Positions 42,062 through 53,495 of a stretch of DNA of 64,000 bases are shown here, one piece after another. Origin of the DNA: Lachnospiraceae bacterium AM48-27BH (GTDB taxonomy: Bacteria; Bacillota; Clostridia; Lachnospirales; Lachnospiraceae). The notes under the pieces were generated by a model. That model saw only the letters and a list, made by a program, of their open reading frames with translations. It was not told where the DNA came from and did no database searches. Each line of letters starts with the position of its first letter. Position 1 is the stretch's first letter. The translations under genes and the position numbers were made by a program. The stretch covers positions 1 to 64,000 of the forward strand of contig QUFC01000003.1 in the NCBI GenBank assembly GCA_003478355.1, in the 5' to 3' direction.

Positions 42062-43228
42062 TTATTTGATCACACGTACCCGTAATACGCCCTTGATCGC
42101 CTTTAATTTCTCCACCATGTCTTCCTCTGCCGGATTCTCCAGATCCAGAAGGGTGTAAGCATACTTGTCACGGCTCTTGTTGGTCATGTCGGAAATGTTC
42201 ACATTGCCAGAGGCTAAAATTCCAGTGATCTGGCCGATCATGTTCGGAACATTCAGATGCAGCACTGCCACACGGCTTGCGGCGTGGCAGACACCCATAT
42301 CGCAGTTTGGATAATTGACGGAATTGCGGATGTTGCCATTCTCCAGATAATCCATCAGTTCTTCCACTGCCATCTTCGCACAGTTGTCCTCCGATTCCTC
42401 AGTAGAAGCGCCCAGATGCGGGATTGCGATCACGTTCTTCATGGCTACAGACTTTGGATTTGGGAAATCCGTCACATAGCGGCGGACTTTTCCGGTCTCC
42501 AGGGCAGCTGCCATAGCATCATCATCCACCAGAAGGTCTCTGGCAAAGTTTAATACGACTACGCCATCCTTCATCTGACCGATGGTCTGTCCATTGATCA
42601 TGCCCCTGGTGCTGTCTAACAGCGGTACATGGACTGTAATATAATCACATTCCTGATAAATGGTATCCACGGAAGTGATATGTTTGACATCCCGGGATAA
42701 AGCCCACGCTGCATTGATCGATATGTATGGATCGTATCCGTAAACCTCCATGCCAAGGGCTGCCGCAGTGTTGGCAACCTCTGCGCCAATGGCCCCAAGA
42801 CCGATCACGCCCAGCTTTTTGCCCTTGATCTCGTAGCCTGCAAATGCTTTTTTCGCTTTCTCTACGGTTTTCGCAATATTTGCATCTTCTTTATTTTCTT
42901 TGCACCATTCGATACCACCGACCACATCTCTGGCTGCCAGTAAAAGTCCGGCGATCACCAGCTCTTTGACGCCGTTGGCATTTGCTCCCGGGGTGTTGAA
43001 CACCACAATTCCCTCATTGGCACAACGGTCCAGCGGAATATTATTGACGCCCGCTCCGGCTCTTGCGATAGCAAGTAAAGAATCACCAAACTCCGTCTCA
43101 TGAAGGGCTGCGCTTCTTACCAGCACACCCTCTGCCCTGGCTAAATCATCGGTCAGCGCATAGTCAGCCGTCAGCCGGTCGGTTCCGTATTTGGAAATTG
43201 CATTAAAGCAATAGATATTTCTCATCAT
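42062..43228 (-). CDS. serA: D-3-phosphoglycerate dehydrogenase
   Basis: 388 residues. First step of serine synthesis: NAD-dependent oxidation of 3-phosphoglycerate. The nucleotide-binding GKKLGVIGLGAIGAEVANTA, catalytic-region HLGASTEESEDNCA and a C-terminal ACT domain (VLHLNVPNMIGQITGILASGNVNI), which usually binds serine for feedback, are visible. The start overlaps the serC stop (ATGA), so the two are coupled. Confidence 0.97.
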   Translation of the reverse strand: MMRNIYCFNAISKYGTDRLTADYALTDDLARAEGVLVRSAALHETEFGDSLLAIARAGAGVNNIPLDRCANEGIVVFNTPGANANGVKELVIAGLLLAARDVVGGIEWCKENKEDANIAKTVEKAKKAFAGYEIKGKKLGVIGLGAIGAEVANTAAALGMEVYGYDPYISINAAWALSRDVKHITSVDTIYQECDYITVHVPLLDSTRGMINGQTIGQMKDGVVVLNFARDLLVDDDAMAAALETGKVRRYVTDFPNPKSVAMKNVIAIPHLGASTEESEDNCAKMAVEELMDYLENGNIRNSVNYPNCDMGVCHAASRVAVLHLNVPNMIGQITGILASGNVNISDMTNKSRDKYAYTLLDLENPAEEDMVEKLKAIKGVLRVRVIK

Positions 43229-44307
43229 TTATGCGCCTCCTCAAAATCCTTCATAAATGCCACCAGCTTCTCCACGCCTTCGATCGGCATTGCGTTGTAA
43301 ATGCTGGCTCTCATGCCGCCAACGCTTCTATGACCTTTTAAATTCACAAATCCTGCTGCGGTAGCTGCTTTCACAAATTCCGCATCCAGATCTGCATCTC
43401 CAGTGACAAATGGAACATTCATGAGGGAGCGGTCTTTCTTCTCCACAGTTCCCTTAAATAACTGGCTCTGATCCAGGAAATCATAGAGGATCTTGGCTTT
43501 CTTCTCATTGTATTCCTTCATGGCCTGTAAGCCGCCTCTGGCTTTCAGCCACTTAAATACTTTGCCGCAAATGTAAATGCCATAAGCAGGCGGTGTATTA
43601 TAAAGGGATTTTGCGTCTGCATGGACTTTATACTGGCACATGGTCGGTGTTCCCGGAAGAACATCCTCCGTGATCAGGTCTTCCCGGATGATCACAATGA
43701 CCACACCTGCAGGTCCGATATTCTTCTGTGCTCCACCATAGATCAGGCCATATTTCGTCACATCCACCGGCTCAGATAAGAAGCAGGAGGACACATCGGC
43801 AACTAAGGTCTTACCCTTGGTATTCGGCAATTCATGGAACTTGGTTCCATAAATCGTGTTATTCTCACAAATATAGACATAATCTGCATCCTCGTCGATC
43901 GGAAGATCAGAGCAGTCCGGAATATAGCTGAAGGTCTTATCTTCACTGGATGCAATGGCGTTGGCCTTACCGTATTTCTGGGCTTCTTTCCATGCTTTCT
44001 TTGCCCACTGGCCGGTAATGATATAATCTGCCACACCATGCTTCATCAGGTTCTGCGGAATGGCAGAAAACTGCAGATGAGCGCCGCCCTGTAAGAACAG
44101 GACCTTATAATTATCCGGAATTCCCATTAACTCTCTTAAATCTGCTTCTGCCTCTGTGATAATGGTTTCAAAGGCTTTCGACCGGTGTGACATTTCCATC
44201 ACCGACATTCCAGTTCCCTTGTAATCTAACATTTCTGCTGCTGCTTCTTTCAGAACTTCTTCCGGCAGTACGGCCGGACCGGCTGAAAAATTGTACACTC
44301 TGCTCAT
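43225..44307 (-). CDS. serC: Phosphoserine aminotransferase
   Basis: 360 residues; a PLP-dependent class V enzyme that makes phosphoserine from 3-phosphohydroxypyruvate and glutamate. The N-terminal MSRVYNFSAGPAVLPEEVL is diagnostic, and the PLP lysine lies in GLIYGGAQKNIGPAG. ATG 44307 is chosen over an in-frame GTG at 44322, with GGGG upstream. First gene of serC-serA-DUF1015. Confidence 0.97.
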   Translation of the reverse strand: MSRVYNFSAGPAVLPEEVLKEAAAEMLDYKGTGMSVMEMSHRSKAFETIITEAEADLRELMGIPDNYKVLFLQGGAHLQFSAIPQNLMKHGVADYIITGQWAKKAWKEAQKYGKANAIASSEDKTFSYIPDCSDLPIDEDADYVYICENNTIYGTKFHELPNTKGKTLVADVSSCFLSEPVDVTKYGLIYGGAQKNIGPAGVVIVIIREDLITEDVLPGTPTMCQYKVHADAKSLYNTPPAYGIYICGKVFKWLKARGGLQAMKEYNEKKAKILYDFLDQSQLFKGTVEKKDRSLMNVPFVTGDADLDAEFVKAATAAGFVNLKGHRSVGGMRASIYNAMPIEGVEKLVAFMKDFEEAHK

Positions 44308-44349
44308 AACCTTTTTCCCCACTTTCTGTTTTTTTATTTTTTATGTGAA

Positions 44350-44382
44350 AGGGGCGCCGTAGTATAAACTACAGCAGCCCCT
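44350..44382 (-). terminator. Terminator of ilvB
   Basis: AGGGGC/GCCCCT outer stem with inner GTAGT/ACTAC, just after the ilvB stop; a short T-run (CCTTTC) follows on the minus strand. Confidence 0.6.
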
Positions 44383-44390
44383 CTTCCACT

Positions 44391-46070
44391 CTACAGCTTC
44401 AAATCCGTATCATCAAAAGCGTCAGAGATCGCTGCTCCCGGGGATACCATCGGGAATACCTTATCGTCGCAGTGGATCTGGCAGTCGATGACTACCGGGA
44501 TATCCAGCTCCATGGCTTCCTTCAGAACTGGTTCCAGTTCTTCCTTCTTCGTTACCCGGTAAGCTTTCGCACCCATGGCTTCTGCCAGTTTCACGAAATC
44601 CACCTGATCATTTAATATGGTATGCGAATACCGTTTTCCATAGTACAGATCCTGCCACTGGCGGACCATACCTAAAACGTGGTTGTTGATGATCACCTCA
44701 ATAATTGGAATATTGTAACGGGTCGCAGTGGCGATCTCGTTCATATTCATACGGAAACATCCGTCTCCGGCAATATTGAACACCTTTTTGTCTTTCTTTC
44801 CCATCTTAGCTCCAAGAGCAGCTCCAAGACCATAACCCATGGTTCCAAGACCGCCTGACGTTAAGAAGGTATGCGGATTTTTGTATTTATAATATTGTGC
44901 AGCCCACATCTGATGCTGGCCAACCTCAGTAACGATGATGGCATCGCCCTGGGTCACATTGTAAATGCCCTCGATGATGGCAGGTCCGGTCAGAACCTCT
45001 TTGTTATAATGAAGTGGATACATGTCTTTCATGCGCTCAATATGAGCTACCCACTCATCGTGATTCTGCGGATCCAGTCTGGCATTTAATTTTCTTAAAA
45101 TCATCTTTACATCGCCAATGATGCTGGCATCGGTCTCAATATTCTTATTAATCTCTGCCGGATCAATGTCGATCTGAAGGATCTTGGCATTTTTCGCAAA
45201 TTTACTGGCATTTCCGACTACACGGTCACTGAATCTGGCACCGATAACCACCAACAGGTCGCACTCCGTGATGCCAAAGTTGGACGTCTTGGTTCCATGC
45301 ATACCTACCATACCAGTATACAGTTCATTGGTTCCATCAAACGCACCTTTGCCCATCAGGGTATCCGCCACCGGAGCCTGAAGCTTATTCGCAAATGTCC
45401 GCACCTCTTCTGCCGCATCGGAAAGGATCGCGCCGCCGCCTACCATGATAAATGGTTTCTGGGCTTTTCTGATCATCAAAAGTGCCCGTTCCAAGTCTTC
45501 CTCAGTAATCGTATCTACCTGACGAGCGATGGTCACTGGCTCTTTTGCTTCATACTCACAGCTTGCCGCTGTCACATCCTTGGTGATATCTACCAGCACA
45601 GGACCTGGGCGGCCACTTTTGGCGATCTGAAAGGCTCTTCTTAGAACATCTGCTAACTTTGTGATGTCTTTCACAATAAAATTATATTTTGTGATCGGCA
45701 TAGTCACACCGGTAATATCAATCTCCTGGAAGCTATCACGCCCTAAAAGGCTGACGCCAACATTACAGGTAATGGCAACCACCGGAATGGAATCCATGTA
45801 AGCGGTAGCAATTCCTGTTACCAGATTGGTAGCACCAGGTCCGGAAGTAGCTAAGCACACACCCACCTTACCGGTGGCTCTGGCATAACCGTCTGCCGCA
45901 TGGGACGCTCCCTGTTCATGGGAGGTCAGGATGTGGGTAATCTCATCCTGATGTTTATAAAGTGCATCGTAAATATTTAAGATCGCTCCGCCCGGATAAC
46001 CGAACACGGTATCCACGCCCTGTTCCTTCAGGCACTCTACAACGATCTCTGCTCCAGTCAATGTCTGCAT
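44391..46070 (-). CDS. ilvB: Acetolactate synthase, large subunit
   Basis: 559 residues. ThDP- and FAD-dependent condensation of pyruvate to acetolactate, the first common step of branched-chain amino-acid synthesis. GGAILNIYDAL with the catalytic Glu (LTSHEQGASHAADGYAR), and the ThDP motif GDGCFRMNMNEIATATRYNIP...IINN are intact. The regulatory subunit ilvN and ilvC are not adjacent. Third gene after leuB and ilvD. Confidence 0.96.
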   Translation of the reverse strand: MQTLTGAEIVVECLKEQGVDTVFGYPGGAILNIYDALYKHQDEITHILTSHEQGASHAADGYARATGKVGVCLATSGPGATNLVTGIATAYMDSIPVVAITCNVGVSLLGRDSFQEIDITGVTMPITKYNFIVKDITKLADVLRRAFQIAKSGRPGPVLVDITKDVTAASCEYEAKEPVTIARQVDTITEEDLERALLMIRKAQKPFIMVGGGAILSDAAEEVRTFANKLQAPVADTLMGKGAFDGTNELYTGMVGMHGTKTSNFGITECDLLVVIGARFSDRVVGNASKFAKNAKILQIDIDPAEINKNIETDASIIGDVKMILRKLNARLDPQNHDEWVAHIERMKDMYPLHYNKEVLTGPAIIEGIYNVTQGDAIIVTEVGQHQMWAAQYYKYKNPHTFLTSGGLGTMGYGLGAALGAKMGKKDKKVFNIAGDGCFRMNMNEIATATRYNIPIIEVIINNHVLGMVRQWQDLYYGKRYSHTILNDQVDFVKLAEAMGAKAYRVTKKEELEPVLKEAMELDIPVVIDCQIHCDDKVFPMVSPGAAISDAFDDTDLKL

Positions 46071-46151
46071 AAACCCTCATTCTCCTCTGTTTCGTTCTTG
46101 CTCTGATCCGAACGGCTCCACAGCCAGTCGCCGGGCCGTTCCCTCTGATTT

Positions 46152-47813
46152 TTACTCGTCAGCCAGAATCGCTCCCTTATCTGCGGAAGTTACTAACTTA
46201 CGGTAACGTTTCAGATATCCAGTTACCTCTTTTACCTTTGGTGTCCAGTTCGCGCGGCGTCTTGCCAGTTCCTCATCGGATACCTTCATATTGATGGTGT
46301 TAGCATTGATATCGATGGAAATGATATCGCCCTCTTCTACCAGTCCGATCGGACCGCCTGCAGCTGCCTCCGGGCTTACATGTCCAATGGAAGCGCCTCT
46401 GGATGCGCCGGAGAAACGTCCATCTGTGATCAATGCTACGGAAGATCCCAGCCCCATACCTGCGATAGCGGAGGTTGGATTCAACATTTCTCTCATACCC
46501 GGACCACCCTTTGGTCCCTCATAACGGATGACAACCACATCGCCAGCCACGATCTTGCCGCCCTTGATGGCTGCAATGGCATCCTCTTCACAGTCGAACA
46601 CTCTCGCCGGGCCTTCATGCTGCAGCATCTCCGGAACCACCGCAGAACGTTTTACCACGCAGGAGTCTGGTGCGATATTTCCTTTTAATACAGCGATACC
46701 ACCGGTCCTGGAATATGGGTTGTCCACAGTGCGGATCACCTCTGGATTTTTATTGACACTGTTCTTGATGTTCTCGCCTACTGTCTTGCCAGTAACCGTC
46801 ATGCAATCCAGGTTCAGAAGTCCCAGCTTGCTGATCTCCTTCATAACGGCGTAGATACCGCCTGCCTCATTTAAGTCTTCCATATAGGTTGGGCCTGCCG
46901 GTGCTAAGTGGCACAGGTTTGGTGTCTTGGCGCTGATCTCATTCGCAATATCCACATTTAACTCCACGCCTGCCTCATGAGCGATGGCTGGAAGGTGGAG
47001 CATACTGTTGGTGCTGCAGCCTAACGCCATATCCATGGTCAGGGCATTGCGGAATGCTGCTTCAGTCATGATGTCTCTTGGACGGATATTTTTATTTACC
47101 ATATCCATCACTGCCATACCTGCGTGTTTTGCAAGGCGGATTCTCTCAGAATATACAGCCGGGATCGTACCGTTACCCTGTAAGCCCATACCAAGGACCT
47201 CCGTCAGGCAGTTCATGCTGTTGGCGGTATACATACCGGAACAGGAACCACAGGTTGGACATACCTTATTCTCAAATTCACATACATCTTCCTCAGTCAT
47301 TGTGCCTGCGGCATAGGAGCCAACAGCCTCAAACATACTGGAAAGACTTCTCTTCTTGCCTTTTACATGGCCAGCTAACATCGGACCGCCGCTGACGAAC
47401 ACCGTTGGGATATTTAAACGGGCTGCTGCCATTAACAGTCCTGGCACATTCTTATCGCAGTTCGGGATCATGACCAGACCATCGAACTGATGGGCCATTG
47501 CCATACACTCGGTGGAATCAGCGATCAGATCTCTGGTCACTAAGGAATATTTCATACCCACATGTCCCATGGCGATTCCATCGCAGACTGCGATAGCCGG
47601 GAACACGATCGGGGTACCGCCTGCCATGGCGATTCCCTGTTTTACTGCTTCTGTGATCTTGTCCAGGTTCATGTGTCCCGGAACGATCTCATTATAGGAA
47701 TTGACCACACCGATCAATGGTCTGGCCATCTCTTCTTCTGTTAACCCCAGCGCCCGGAATAAGGATCTGGCCGGGGCCTGCTGCATACCCGCTTTTGCAT
47801 TATCACTTCTCAT
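46152..47813 (-). CDS. ilvD: Dihydroxy-acid dehydratase
   Basis: 553 residues. An iron-sulfur enzyme that dehydrates dihydroxy-acids to the keto-acid precursors of valine and isoleucine. Cluster-ligand regions PNCDKNVPG and [18 protein letters not shown] are present, as is the [19 protein letters not shown] signature. AAGGAG before ATG; 99 bases after leuB and 81 before ilvB, one leftward operon. Confidence 0.97.
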   Translation of the reverse strand: MRSDNAKAGMQQAPARSLFRALGLTEEEMARPLIGVVNSYNEIVPGHMNLDKITEAVKQGIAMAGGTPIVFPAIAVCDGIAMGHVGMKYSLVTRDLIADSTECMAMAHQFDGLVMIPNCDKNVPGLLMAAARLNIPTVFVSGGPMLAGHVKGKKRSLSSMFEAVGSYAAGTMTEEDVCEFENKVCPTCGSCSGMYTANSMNCLTEVLGMGLQGNGTIPAVYSERIRLAKHAGMAVMDMVNKNIRPRDIMTEAAFRNALTMDMALGCSTNSMLHLPAIAHEAGVELNVDIANEISAKTPNLCHLAPAGPTYMEDLNEAGGIYAVMKEISKLGLLNLDCMTVTGKTVGENIKNSVNKNPEVIRTVDNPYSRTGGIAVLKGNIAPDSCVVKRSAVVPEMLQHEGPARVFDCEEDAIAAIKGGKIVAGDVVVIRYEGPKGGPGMREMLNPTSAIAGMGLGSSVALITDGRFSGASRGASIGHVSPEAAAGGPIGLVEEGDIISIDINANTINMKVSDEELARRRANWTPKVKEVTGYLKRYRKLVTSADKGAILADE

Positions 47814-47912
47814 GGTATTCGTCTCCTTCTATCACTGTTCAGCAGCCTCTGACTGATATCCGCTAAACAATTCTATTTCATTTTACTCATTCTGTGAATA
47901 TTCGGCTTTCGC

Positions 47913-49001
47913 TTATGCGTGGATCCGATCTGCGATCAGATCACCCATCTGGATGGTGCCAACCTTCTTGCATCCCTCAGAATAGATGTCACCGGTACGG
48001 TAGCCTTCGGTCAGTACCTGCTGTACTGCCGTTTCAATCGCCTCTGCCTCCTTGTCCATATCGAAAGAATAACGGAGCATCATCGCCGCGGAAAGAATGG
48101 TTGCGATCGGGTTTGCCAGGTCTTTGCCTGCAATATCCGGTGCGGAACCGTGACTTGGCTCGTAAAGACCAAATTTGGTCTCATTAAGACTTGCAGAAGA
48201 CAGCATACCAATCGAACCAGTGATCATACTTGCTTCATCTGAAAGGATATCTCCGAACATATTCTCGGTCAGAACCACGTCAAACTGTGCCGGGTTCATG
48301 ACTAACTGCATCGCACAGTTATCAACTAACATATGGGAAAGCTCTACTTCCGGATAATCTTTTGCCACTTCCTCTACGACTTTTCTCCAAAGTCTGGAAG
48401 AATCCAACACATTGGCTTTATCCACACTGATGACTTTCTTTCTTCTCTTCATGGCGATATCGAATGCCTTGATTGCGATCCGGCGGATCTCATTCTCATT
48501 ATATGTTAAGGTATCGGTGGCAGTCAAAACACCGTCCACTTCCTCGGTGTGACGCTCGCCAAAATACAGACCACCAGTTAACTCTCTCATGATCACCATA
48601 TCAAATCCTGCGGCACTGATCTCTTTCTTTAATGGACAAGCGTCTGCCAGTTCTTTATACAGATAAGCCGGACGGATATTGGCAAATAAACCAAGACCTT
48701 TCCGGATGGCTAATAAACCAGCCTCTGGTCTTAAATTCGGAGCCACATCATACCAGCGGGAATTCCCTACGTTGCCTCCAACAGCGCCAAGCAATACTGC
48801 ATCTGCTGCCTTGGCAGTTGCCAATGCCTCATCCGTTAACGGAACTCCGTGTGCATCAATGGAACATCCTCCCATCAGGATCGGAGTATAGTCAAATTTG
48901 TGACCAAACACCTCTCCTACTTTATCAAGCACCTTGCATGCCTCTCTGACGATCTCCGGGCCAATTCCATCTCCCGGTATGGTTACGATCTTACACTCCA
49001 T
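47913..49001 (-). CDS. leuB: 3-isopropylmalate dehydrogenase
   Basis: 362 residues; NAD-dependent oxidative decarboxylation in leucine synthesis. Signature [14 protein letters not shown], active-site [10 protein letters not shown] and the C-terminal [26 protein letters not shown]. The ATG at 49001, with GGGAGG upstream, is preferred to 49019. First gene of leuB-ilvD-ilvB; leuC and leuD are not adjacent. A clear promoter lies 100 bp upstream; no T-box was found. Confidence 0.96.
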   Translation of the reverse strand: MECKIVTIPGDGIGPEIVREACKVLDKVGEVFGHKFDYTPILMGGCSIDAHGVPLTDEALATAKAADAVLLGAVGGNVGNSRWYDVAPNLRPEAGLLAIRKGLGLFANIRPAYLYKELADACPLKKEISAAGFDMVIMRELTGGLYFGERHTEEVDGVLTATDTLTYNENEIRRIAIKAFDIAMKRRKKVISVDKANVLDSSRLWRKVVEEVAKDYPEVELSHMLVDNCAMQLVMNPAQFDVVLTENMFGDILSDEASMITGSIGMLSSASLNETKFGLYEPSHGSAPDIAGKDLANPIATILSAAMMLRYSFDMDKEAEAIETAVQQVLTEGYRTGDIYSEGCKKVGTIQMGDLIADRIHA

Positions 49002-49104
49002 TGCTGCTGTTCCTCCCATTTATCCTCTTTCTCGAAGCTCTGAAAAACCCACACAGTAACACTTTATCAATATAACAAGTTAAAACATTGGGTTATTTCT
49101 TTTC

Positions 49105-49133
49105 ATAATATCTCATTTATCTCAAGATTTCAA
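49105..49133 (-). promoter_or_regulatory. leuB-ilvD-ilvB promoter
   Basis: TTGAAA (49128-49133), 17-bp spacer, TATTAT (49105-49110) on the minus strand. Confidence 0.7.
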
Positions 49134-49198
49134 TAAGGCATCGGAAATTCTGATAAAGTTATTTGGAATTTTATCTATAACTTATGGTTATACCTGGG

Positions 49199-49816
49199 CT
49201 ATTTTCTATAAAAGTGTTTTAAACAAGTCTTTAATTTTTCCAGATCTCCGTCTGCAAAACAGTATCCATCCATACCGGTGGCCTTCGCTCCATCAATGTT
49301 ATCCTGCAGATCATCAATGAAAAAGCACTCCTCCGGCTTTAAGGAAAATCGTTCATAAAAATGCTCATACATCTCCCTCTGCGGCTTCATGCATTTTACC
49401 TCAGCCGAATAAAGAATACCATCAAAGCACTCCCACGCCGGGATAATGTTCTTGTACCAGGTAACCATGCGCAGGGACGCATTGGAACACAGATAGATCC
49501 CAAAGCCCTCTGCTTTCAACTCGCGGACCAGTTCTTCCATGCCGGGCACTTTCCACATACAGTATTCATTCCAGTGCTCCAGGCACAATCTGGCCATCTC
49601 TTTTGCGTGATCATCCGGCAGTCGCTTCTGCATCCGTTTTAACGCTGCAGTTTCTGTGATCAGGCCCATATCTAACATCAACCATTCCGGTGATATAAAA
49701 ACTGAAGTGCAGACTTTTTCCATTTCCGCCTCATCCGTCATAAAATGACGGCAGACCTTCATCGAATCATAGCGGACCAATACATTTCCCATATCAAATA
49801 CGATGTTTTTGACCAT
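49199..49816 (-). CDS. HAD-superfamily hydrolase (subfamily IA)
   Basis: 205 residues. Motif I FDMGNVLVRYD, motif II YLCSNAS and motif IV FFIDDLQDNIDGAKATGMDGY place it among HAD phosphatases, often acting on sugar phosphates or small metabolites. The substrate cannot be predicted. AGGAGGAG before the ATG. It stands alone between the yajC terminator and the leuB promoter. Confidence 0.9.
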   Translation of the reverse strand: MVKNIVFDMGNVLVRYDSMKVCRHFMTDEAEMEKVCTSVFISPEWLMLDMGLITETAALKRMQKRLPDDHAKEMARLCLEHWNEYCMWKVPGMEELVRELKAEGFGIYLCSNASLRMVTWYKNIIPAWECFDGILYSAEVKCMKPQREMYEHFYERFSLKPEECFFIDDLQDNIDGAKATGMDGYCFADGDLEKLKTCLKHFYRK

Positions 49817-49845
49817 AAATCTCCTCCTTTATCGTATAATTAAGA

Positions 49846-49876
49846 ATCCCGTCCTGCTGATAAAACGGGACGGGAT
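49846..49876 (-). terminator. Terminator of yajC
   Basis: Perfect 9-bp stem ATCCCGTCC/GGACGGGAT followed on the minus strand by TCTTAATT. Confidence 0.75.
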
Positions 49877-49889
49877 CTCAGTTTGTTAT

Positions 49890-50165
49890 TTATGCTTCTG
49901 GTTTCTCAACCTGAACGATAGCAGTTTTCTGCATCGGGATACGGCAGTTCTTATTATTGCCGAACTCAACGATCACGGTATCATCTGTCATATCAATGAC
50001 AACTCCGTAAAAGCCACTGGAAGTCAGAACTGTGTCGCCTACTGCAACACTTGCTAACAACTCAGCCATCTTCTTCTTCTCTTTGTTCTGTGGACGGATT
50101 GCTACGAAATACATCAGACCGATCAGGAATGCTGCGTAGACTACCCAGAATCCAATTCCGTTCAT
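49890..50165 (-). CDS. yajC: Sec translocon accessory protein YajC
   Basis: 91 residues with one N-terminal membrane helix (VVYAAFLIGLMYFVAIRPQNKEKKK) and a small cytoplasmic domain. Joins SecDF to form the auxiliary part of the Sec translocase. Last gene of scfA-scfB-secDF-tgt-yajC. Confidence 0.94.
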   Translation of the reverse strand: MNGIGFWVVYAAFLIGLMYFVAIRPQNKEKKKMAELLASVAVGDTVLTSSGFYGVVIDMTDDTVIVEFGNNKNCRIPMQKTAIVQVEKPEA

Positions 50166-50228
50166 GTTTTTTCCTCCTTGACTGGTCTCCTGACGCCTCG
50201 CTCCAGGAAATCCAATTATCTTTTTCTT

Positions 50229-51364
50229 TTAATTTTCTCCACGCGCCATGCCTTCCAGCTTTTCTGCCTTATAGTCCTCATAACGGTGTGCTTCGATCGC
50301 GTCGCGGATCTCTTCCATCATTGTATTATAAAAATACAAATTATGCAAGACACATAATCTCATGCCCAGCATTTCTTTCGCCTTCAGAAGGTGGCGGATA
50401 TACGCTCTGCTGTAGGAACGGCAGGCCGGACACTGACAGCCCTCCTCGATCGGACGATGATCCAGCTCATATTTCTGGTTGAACAGGTTCATCTTGCCAT
50501 GATTGGTATATACATGACCATGGCGACCATTTCTGGTCGGATATACACAGTCGAAGAAGTCCACACCTCTTGCCACACCCTCTAAGATGTTGGCCGGAGT
50601 ACCGACGCCCATCAGATAAGTTGGCTTTTCTTTTGGCAGGTATGGAACTGTCTCGTCTAAGATCCGGTACATCTCTTCATGGGTCTCGCCTACTGCAAGA
50701 CCACCGACTGCATAGCCATCTAAGTCCATAGCGGAAATGGTCTTGGCATGAGCGATGCGGATATCTTCAAACACTGCACCCTGATTGATGCCGAACAGAA
50801 GCTGTTCTTTATTGACTGTATCCGGCAATGCATTCAGTCTTGCCATCTCATCCTGCACCGCTCCAGCCATCTGGTGGTTCGGGCTACGGAATTCTCCACG
50901 TATTTGCGGTCCGCCACACTGGATGGACACTCATCGAATGCCATGGCGATGGTAGAACCTAAGTTAGACTGGATCTGCATGCTCTCTTCCGGTCCCATGA
51001 AGATCTTGCGTCCATCGATGTGAGAGTTAAAGTACACACCCTCTTCTTTGATTTTTCTCATTTTGGCCAGGGAAAATACCTGGAAACCGCCGGAATCGGT
51101 TAAGATCGGCCGATCCCAGTTCATGAACTTATGAAGTCCGCCGAACTCCTTGATCAGCTTGTCTCCGGTACGCACATGCAGATGGTAGGTGTTGGACAGC
51201 TCCACCTGAGTGCGGATCTCCCGGAGATCATCCGTGGAAACCGCCCCCTTGATGGCAGCAACCGTACCCACATTCATAAATACCGGAGTCTGGATCTTGC
51301 CGTGAACGGTGGTCATCTCCGCGCGTTTCGCCCGGCCATCCGTTGCTATAATCTTATATTCCAT
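50229..51364 (-). CDS. tgt: Queuine tRNA-ribosyltransferase (frameshifted as read)
   Basis: Exchanges guanine-34 for preQ1 in GU(N) tRNAs. The active-site region [21 protein letters not shown], the second catalytic-Asp region [13 protein letters not shown] and a zinc site [17 protein letters not shown] are present. The first frame ends [13 protein letters not shown] at 50834; the next frame carries [22 protein letters not shown] onward. One missing base around TGC(A)AGGATGAG repairs it to 378 residues, the family length. Starts 3 bases after the secDF stop. Confidence 0.92.
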
Positions 51365-51366
51365 GA

Positions 51367-53483
51367 TTATTTCTCTTTCTTATGGGTAGTCATGACATAC
51401 CATAATGCGCCTGTGATGCATACGGAGGAATAAGTACCGCATACAATGCCGACGATCAGAGGCAGTGCAAACTCACGAACAGAGCTTACGCCCATGATAA
51501 ACAGTACGATAACCATGACAACAGTCGTTAAGGAAGTGTTGATGCTTCTGGTAAAGGTCTGGGTGATGCTTAAGTTCACCAGATCTGCCAGGCTCTGCTT
51601 GTTGGTCTTAACCTTTAAATTCTCACGGACACGGTCAAAGATAACGATGGTCGCGTTGATGGAATAACCAACGATCGTCAGCATACATGCGATAAAGGTA
51701 GATCCCACAGACCATCTTGCAGCTGCATAGAAGGTCAGGACAACCAATACATCATGAAGCAATGCTAAAACTGCACTGGTCGCAAAACGGATATCCTTAA
51801 ACCGGAACCAGATATAGATCAGCATGCAGATCGTCGCAATGATCACTGCCGCGATGGCATCACGCTTCATCTCGTTGCTGACTGCACCGGAAATGCTCTC
51901 TGCAGTGATCTTATCTTCCTCAACACCAAAGTTTTCTACCAAAGCATCATTTAAAGCCTGTCTCTGCTCAACAGACAGCGTCTTGGTTTTAATGATGACC
52001 TCGTTGGTTCCGGTAACCTTCTGGGTCTGAACCTCTGCGTCACCAGTTACCTTGGTCACAACCGGAACGACCTTACTGGAAATGTCTTCCAGGCTCATAT
52101 CTTCATTAAATGTCACATTGGTGGAAGTACCGCCCTTAAACTCCATACTGTAGTTTAAGACACCATCTCCACCTGCACCGTGGACTCCCATCATCACCCA
52201 TCCTGCAACGATCACAACACAGGAGATGATAAAGCACAGGTTCTTTTTTCCAAGGAAATTGATCGCTTTTTTCTCTTTGCTGACACCGTAGAATTTCGGA
52301 TCATCCAGTCCCAGGTTATACAGAGCGCTTAAGATTGCCTTGGTCACAAACAGAGCTGTGAACATGGACAGAACGATACCAAGTGCCAGGGTAGATGCAA
52401 ATCCCTTAACGGTACCGGAACCTCTCCAGAACAGGACTACGGCTGCGATCAGAGTGGTCACATTACCATCAATGATGGCAGATAAAGCCTTGGAGAAACC
52501 AGTCTTGATCGCTGATTTTACGGTCTTTCCAACACCGATCTCTTCTTTAATACGTGTAAAAATGATAACGTTAGCATCCACGGCCATACCGATGGACAGG
52601 ATAATACCTGCGATACCAGGTAAAGTCAGAGTAACCTCAAATGCAGACAACAGAACCAGTTCCAGAGCTACATACAGGCACAGCGCCAGTACAGAAGCCA
52701 GACCAGGCACTAAGTAAACTGCGATCATAAAGACTGCCACAATGCCAAATCCAATAGCGCCTGCCTTTAAGCTGGTGGCAATGGCCTCCTGCCCCAGCTT
52801 TGCACCTACTACATTGGAACGAAGCTCCTCCAGCTCCAGGGACAGGGAACCGATACGGATGGTCGCTGCCAGGTTCTCAGCCTCATCGTAATCCTGCATA
52901 CCGTCGATGTAGCACTCTCCACCGGTGATCGCGGAATTTACTGTTGGATAAGAACCATAGAACCATCATAGATAATGCCGATTCTCTTTCCGATGTTCTT
53001 TGCAGTTGCATCTGCGAAGGTTTTTGCTCCTTCCTCCGTGAAGGTCAAGCTTACTACATAGGATTTCTGACCATTTTTCTCCTGGATAGCAGCCTTTGCG
53101 CTGGCAACCTGATCTCCAGTCAGAATGGTATTCCCTGACTCATCCACAAATATCAGGGAACCTGGTTTACCAAGCTCTTCCAAAATGGCGTTGGCATCAG
53201 AAACACCTGGAATATCAATGTTGATACGGTTAGATCCCTCCTGATAAACCTCAGCCTCTGTGCTGTAGTTCTGGACTCTCTGCTGCAGCTTGTAAATGGT
53301 ATCAGACATTTCTTCAGAAGATGGATTTTCCTCTACTGCCTGATAAGTGATGCTGACACCACCTGCCAGATCCAGACCCAGCTTGATGTCATCCATGGTA
53401 TCATAGCCGAAATATCCGAACACACCGATACAGATCAGGGTGATCAGAAGGCCAATGATGCCCTTCCTTTTGTTACTCTTCAT
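51367..53483 (-). CDS. secDF: Fused protein translocase SecDF (frameshifted as read)
   Basis: SecD and SecF fused in one chain of about 705 residues; it uses the proton motive force to pull proteins out of SecYEG. SecD has the [14 protein letters not shown] motif and SecF has [12 protein letters not shown]. Twelve membrane spans are expected. The first frame stops after [10 protein letters not shown] (52938) and the next resumes with [17 protein letters not shown] then [15 protein letters not shown]. One missing T (GTT(T)CTTATCC) restores it. It starts 12 bases after scfB. Confidence 0.94.
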
Positions 53484-53495
53484 GATTTTTCTCCT

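Noticed and set aside
49020-49198. T-box or CodY site before leuB
   Set aside because: No T-box core sequence was seen, and the AT-rich palindromic fragments do not match the CodY consensus well enough.
50834-51364. Programmed frameshifting in tgt, secDF, mreB or clpX
   Set aside because: No slippery heptamer with downstream structure was seen at these sites, none of these genes is known for it, and the same type of loss recurs in unrelated genes, which fits sequencing error.
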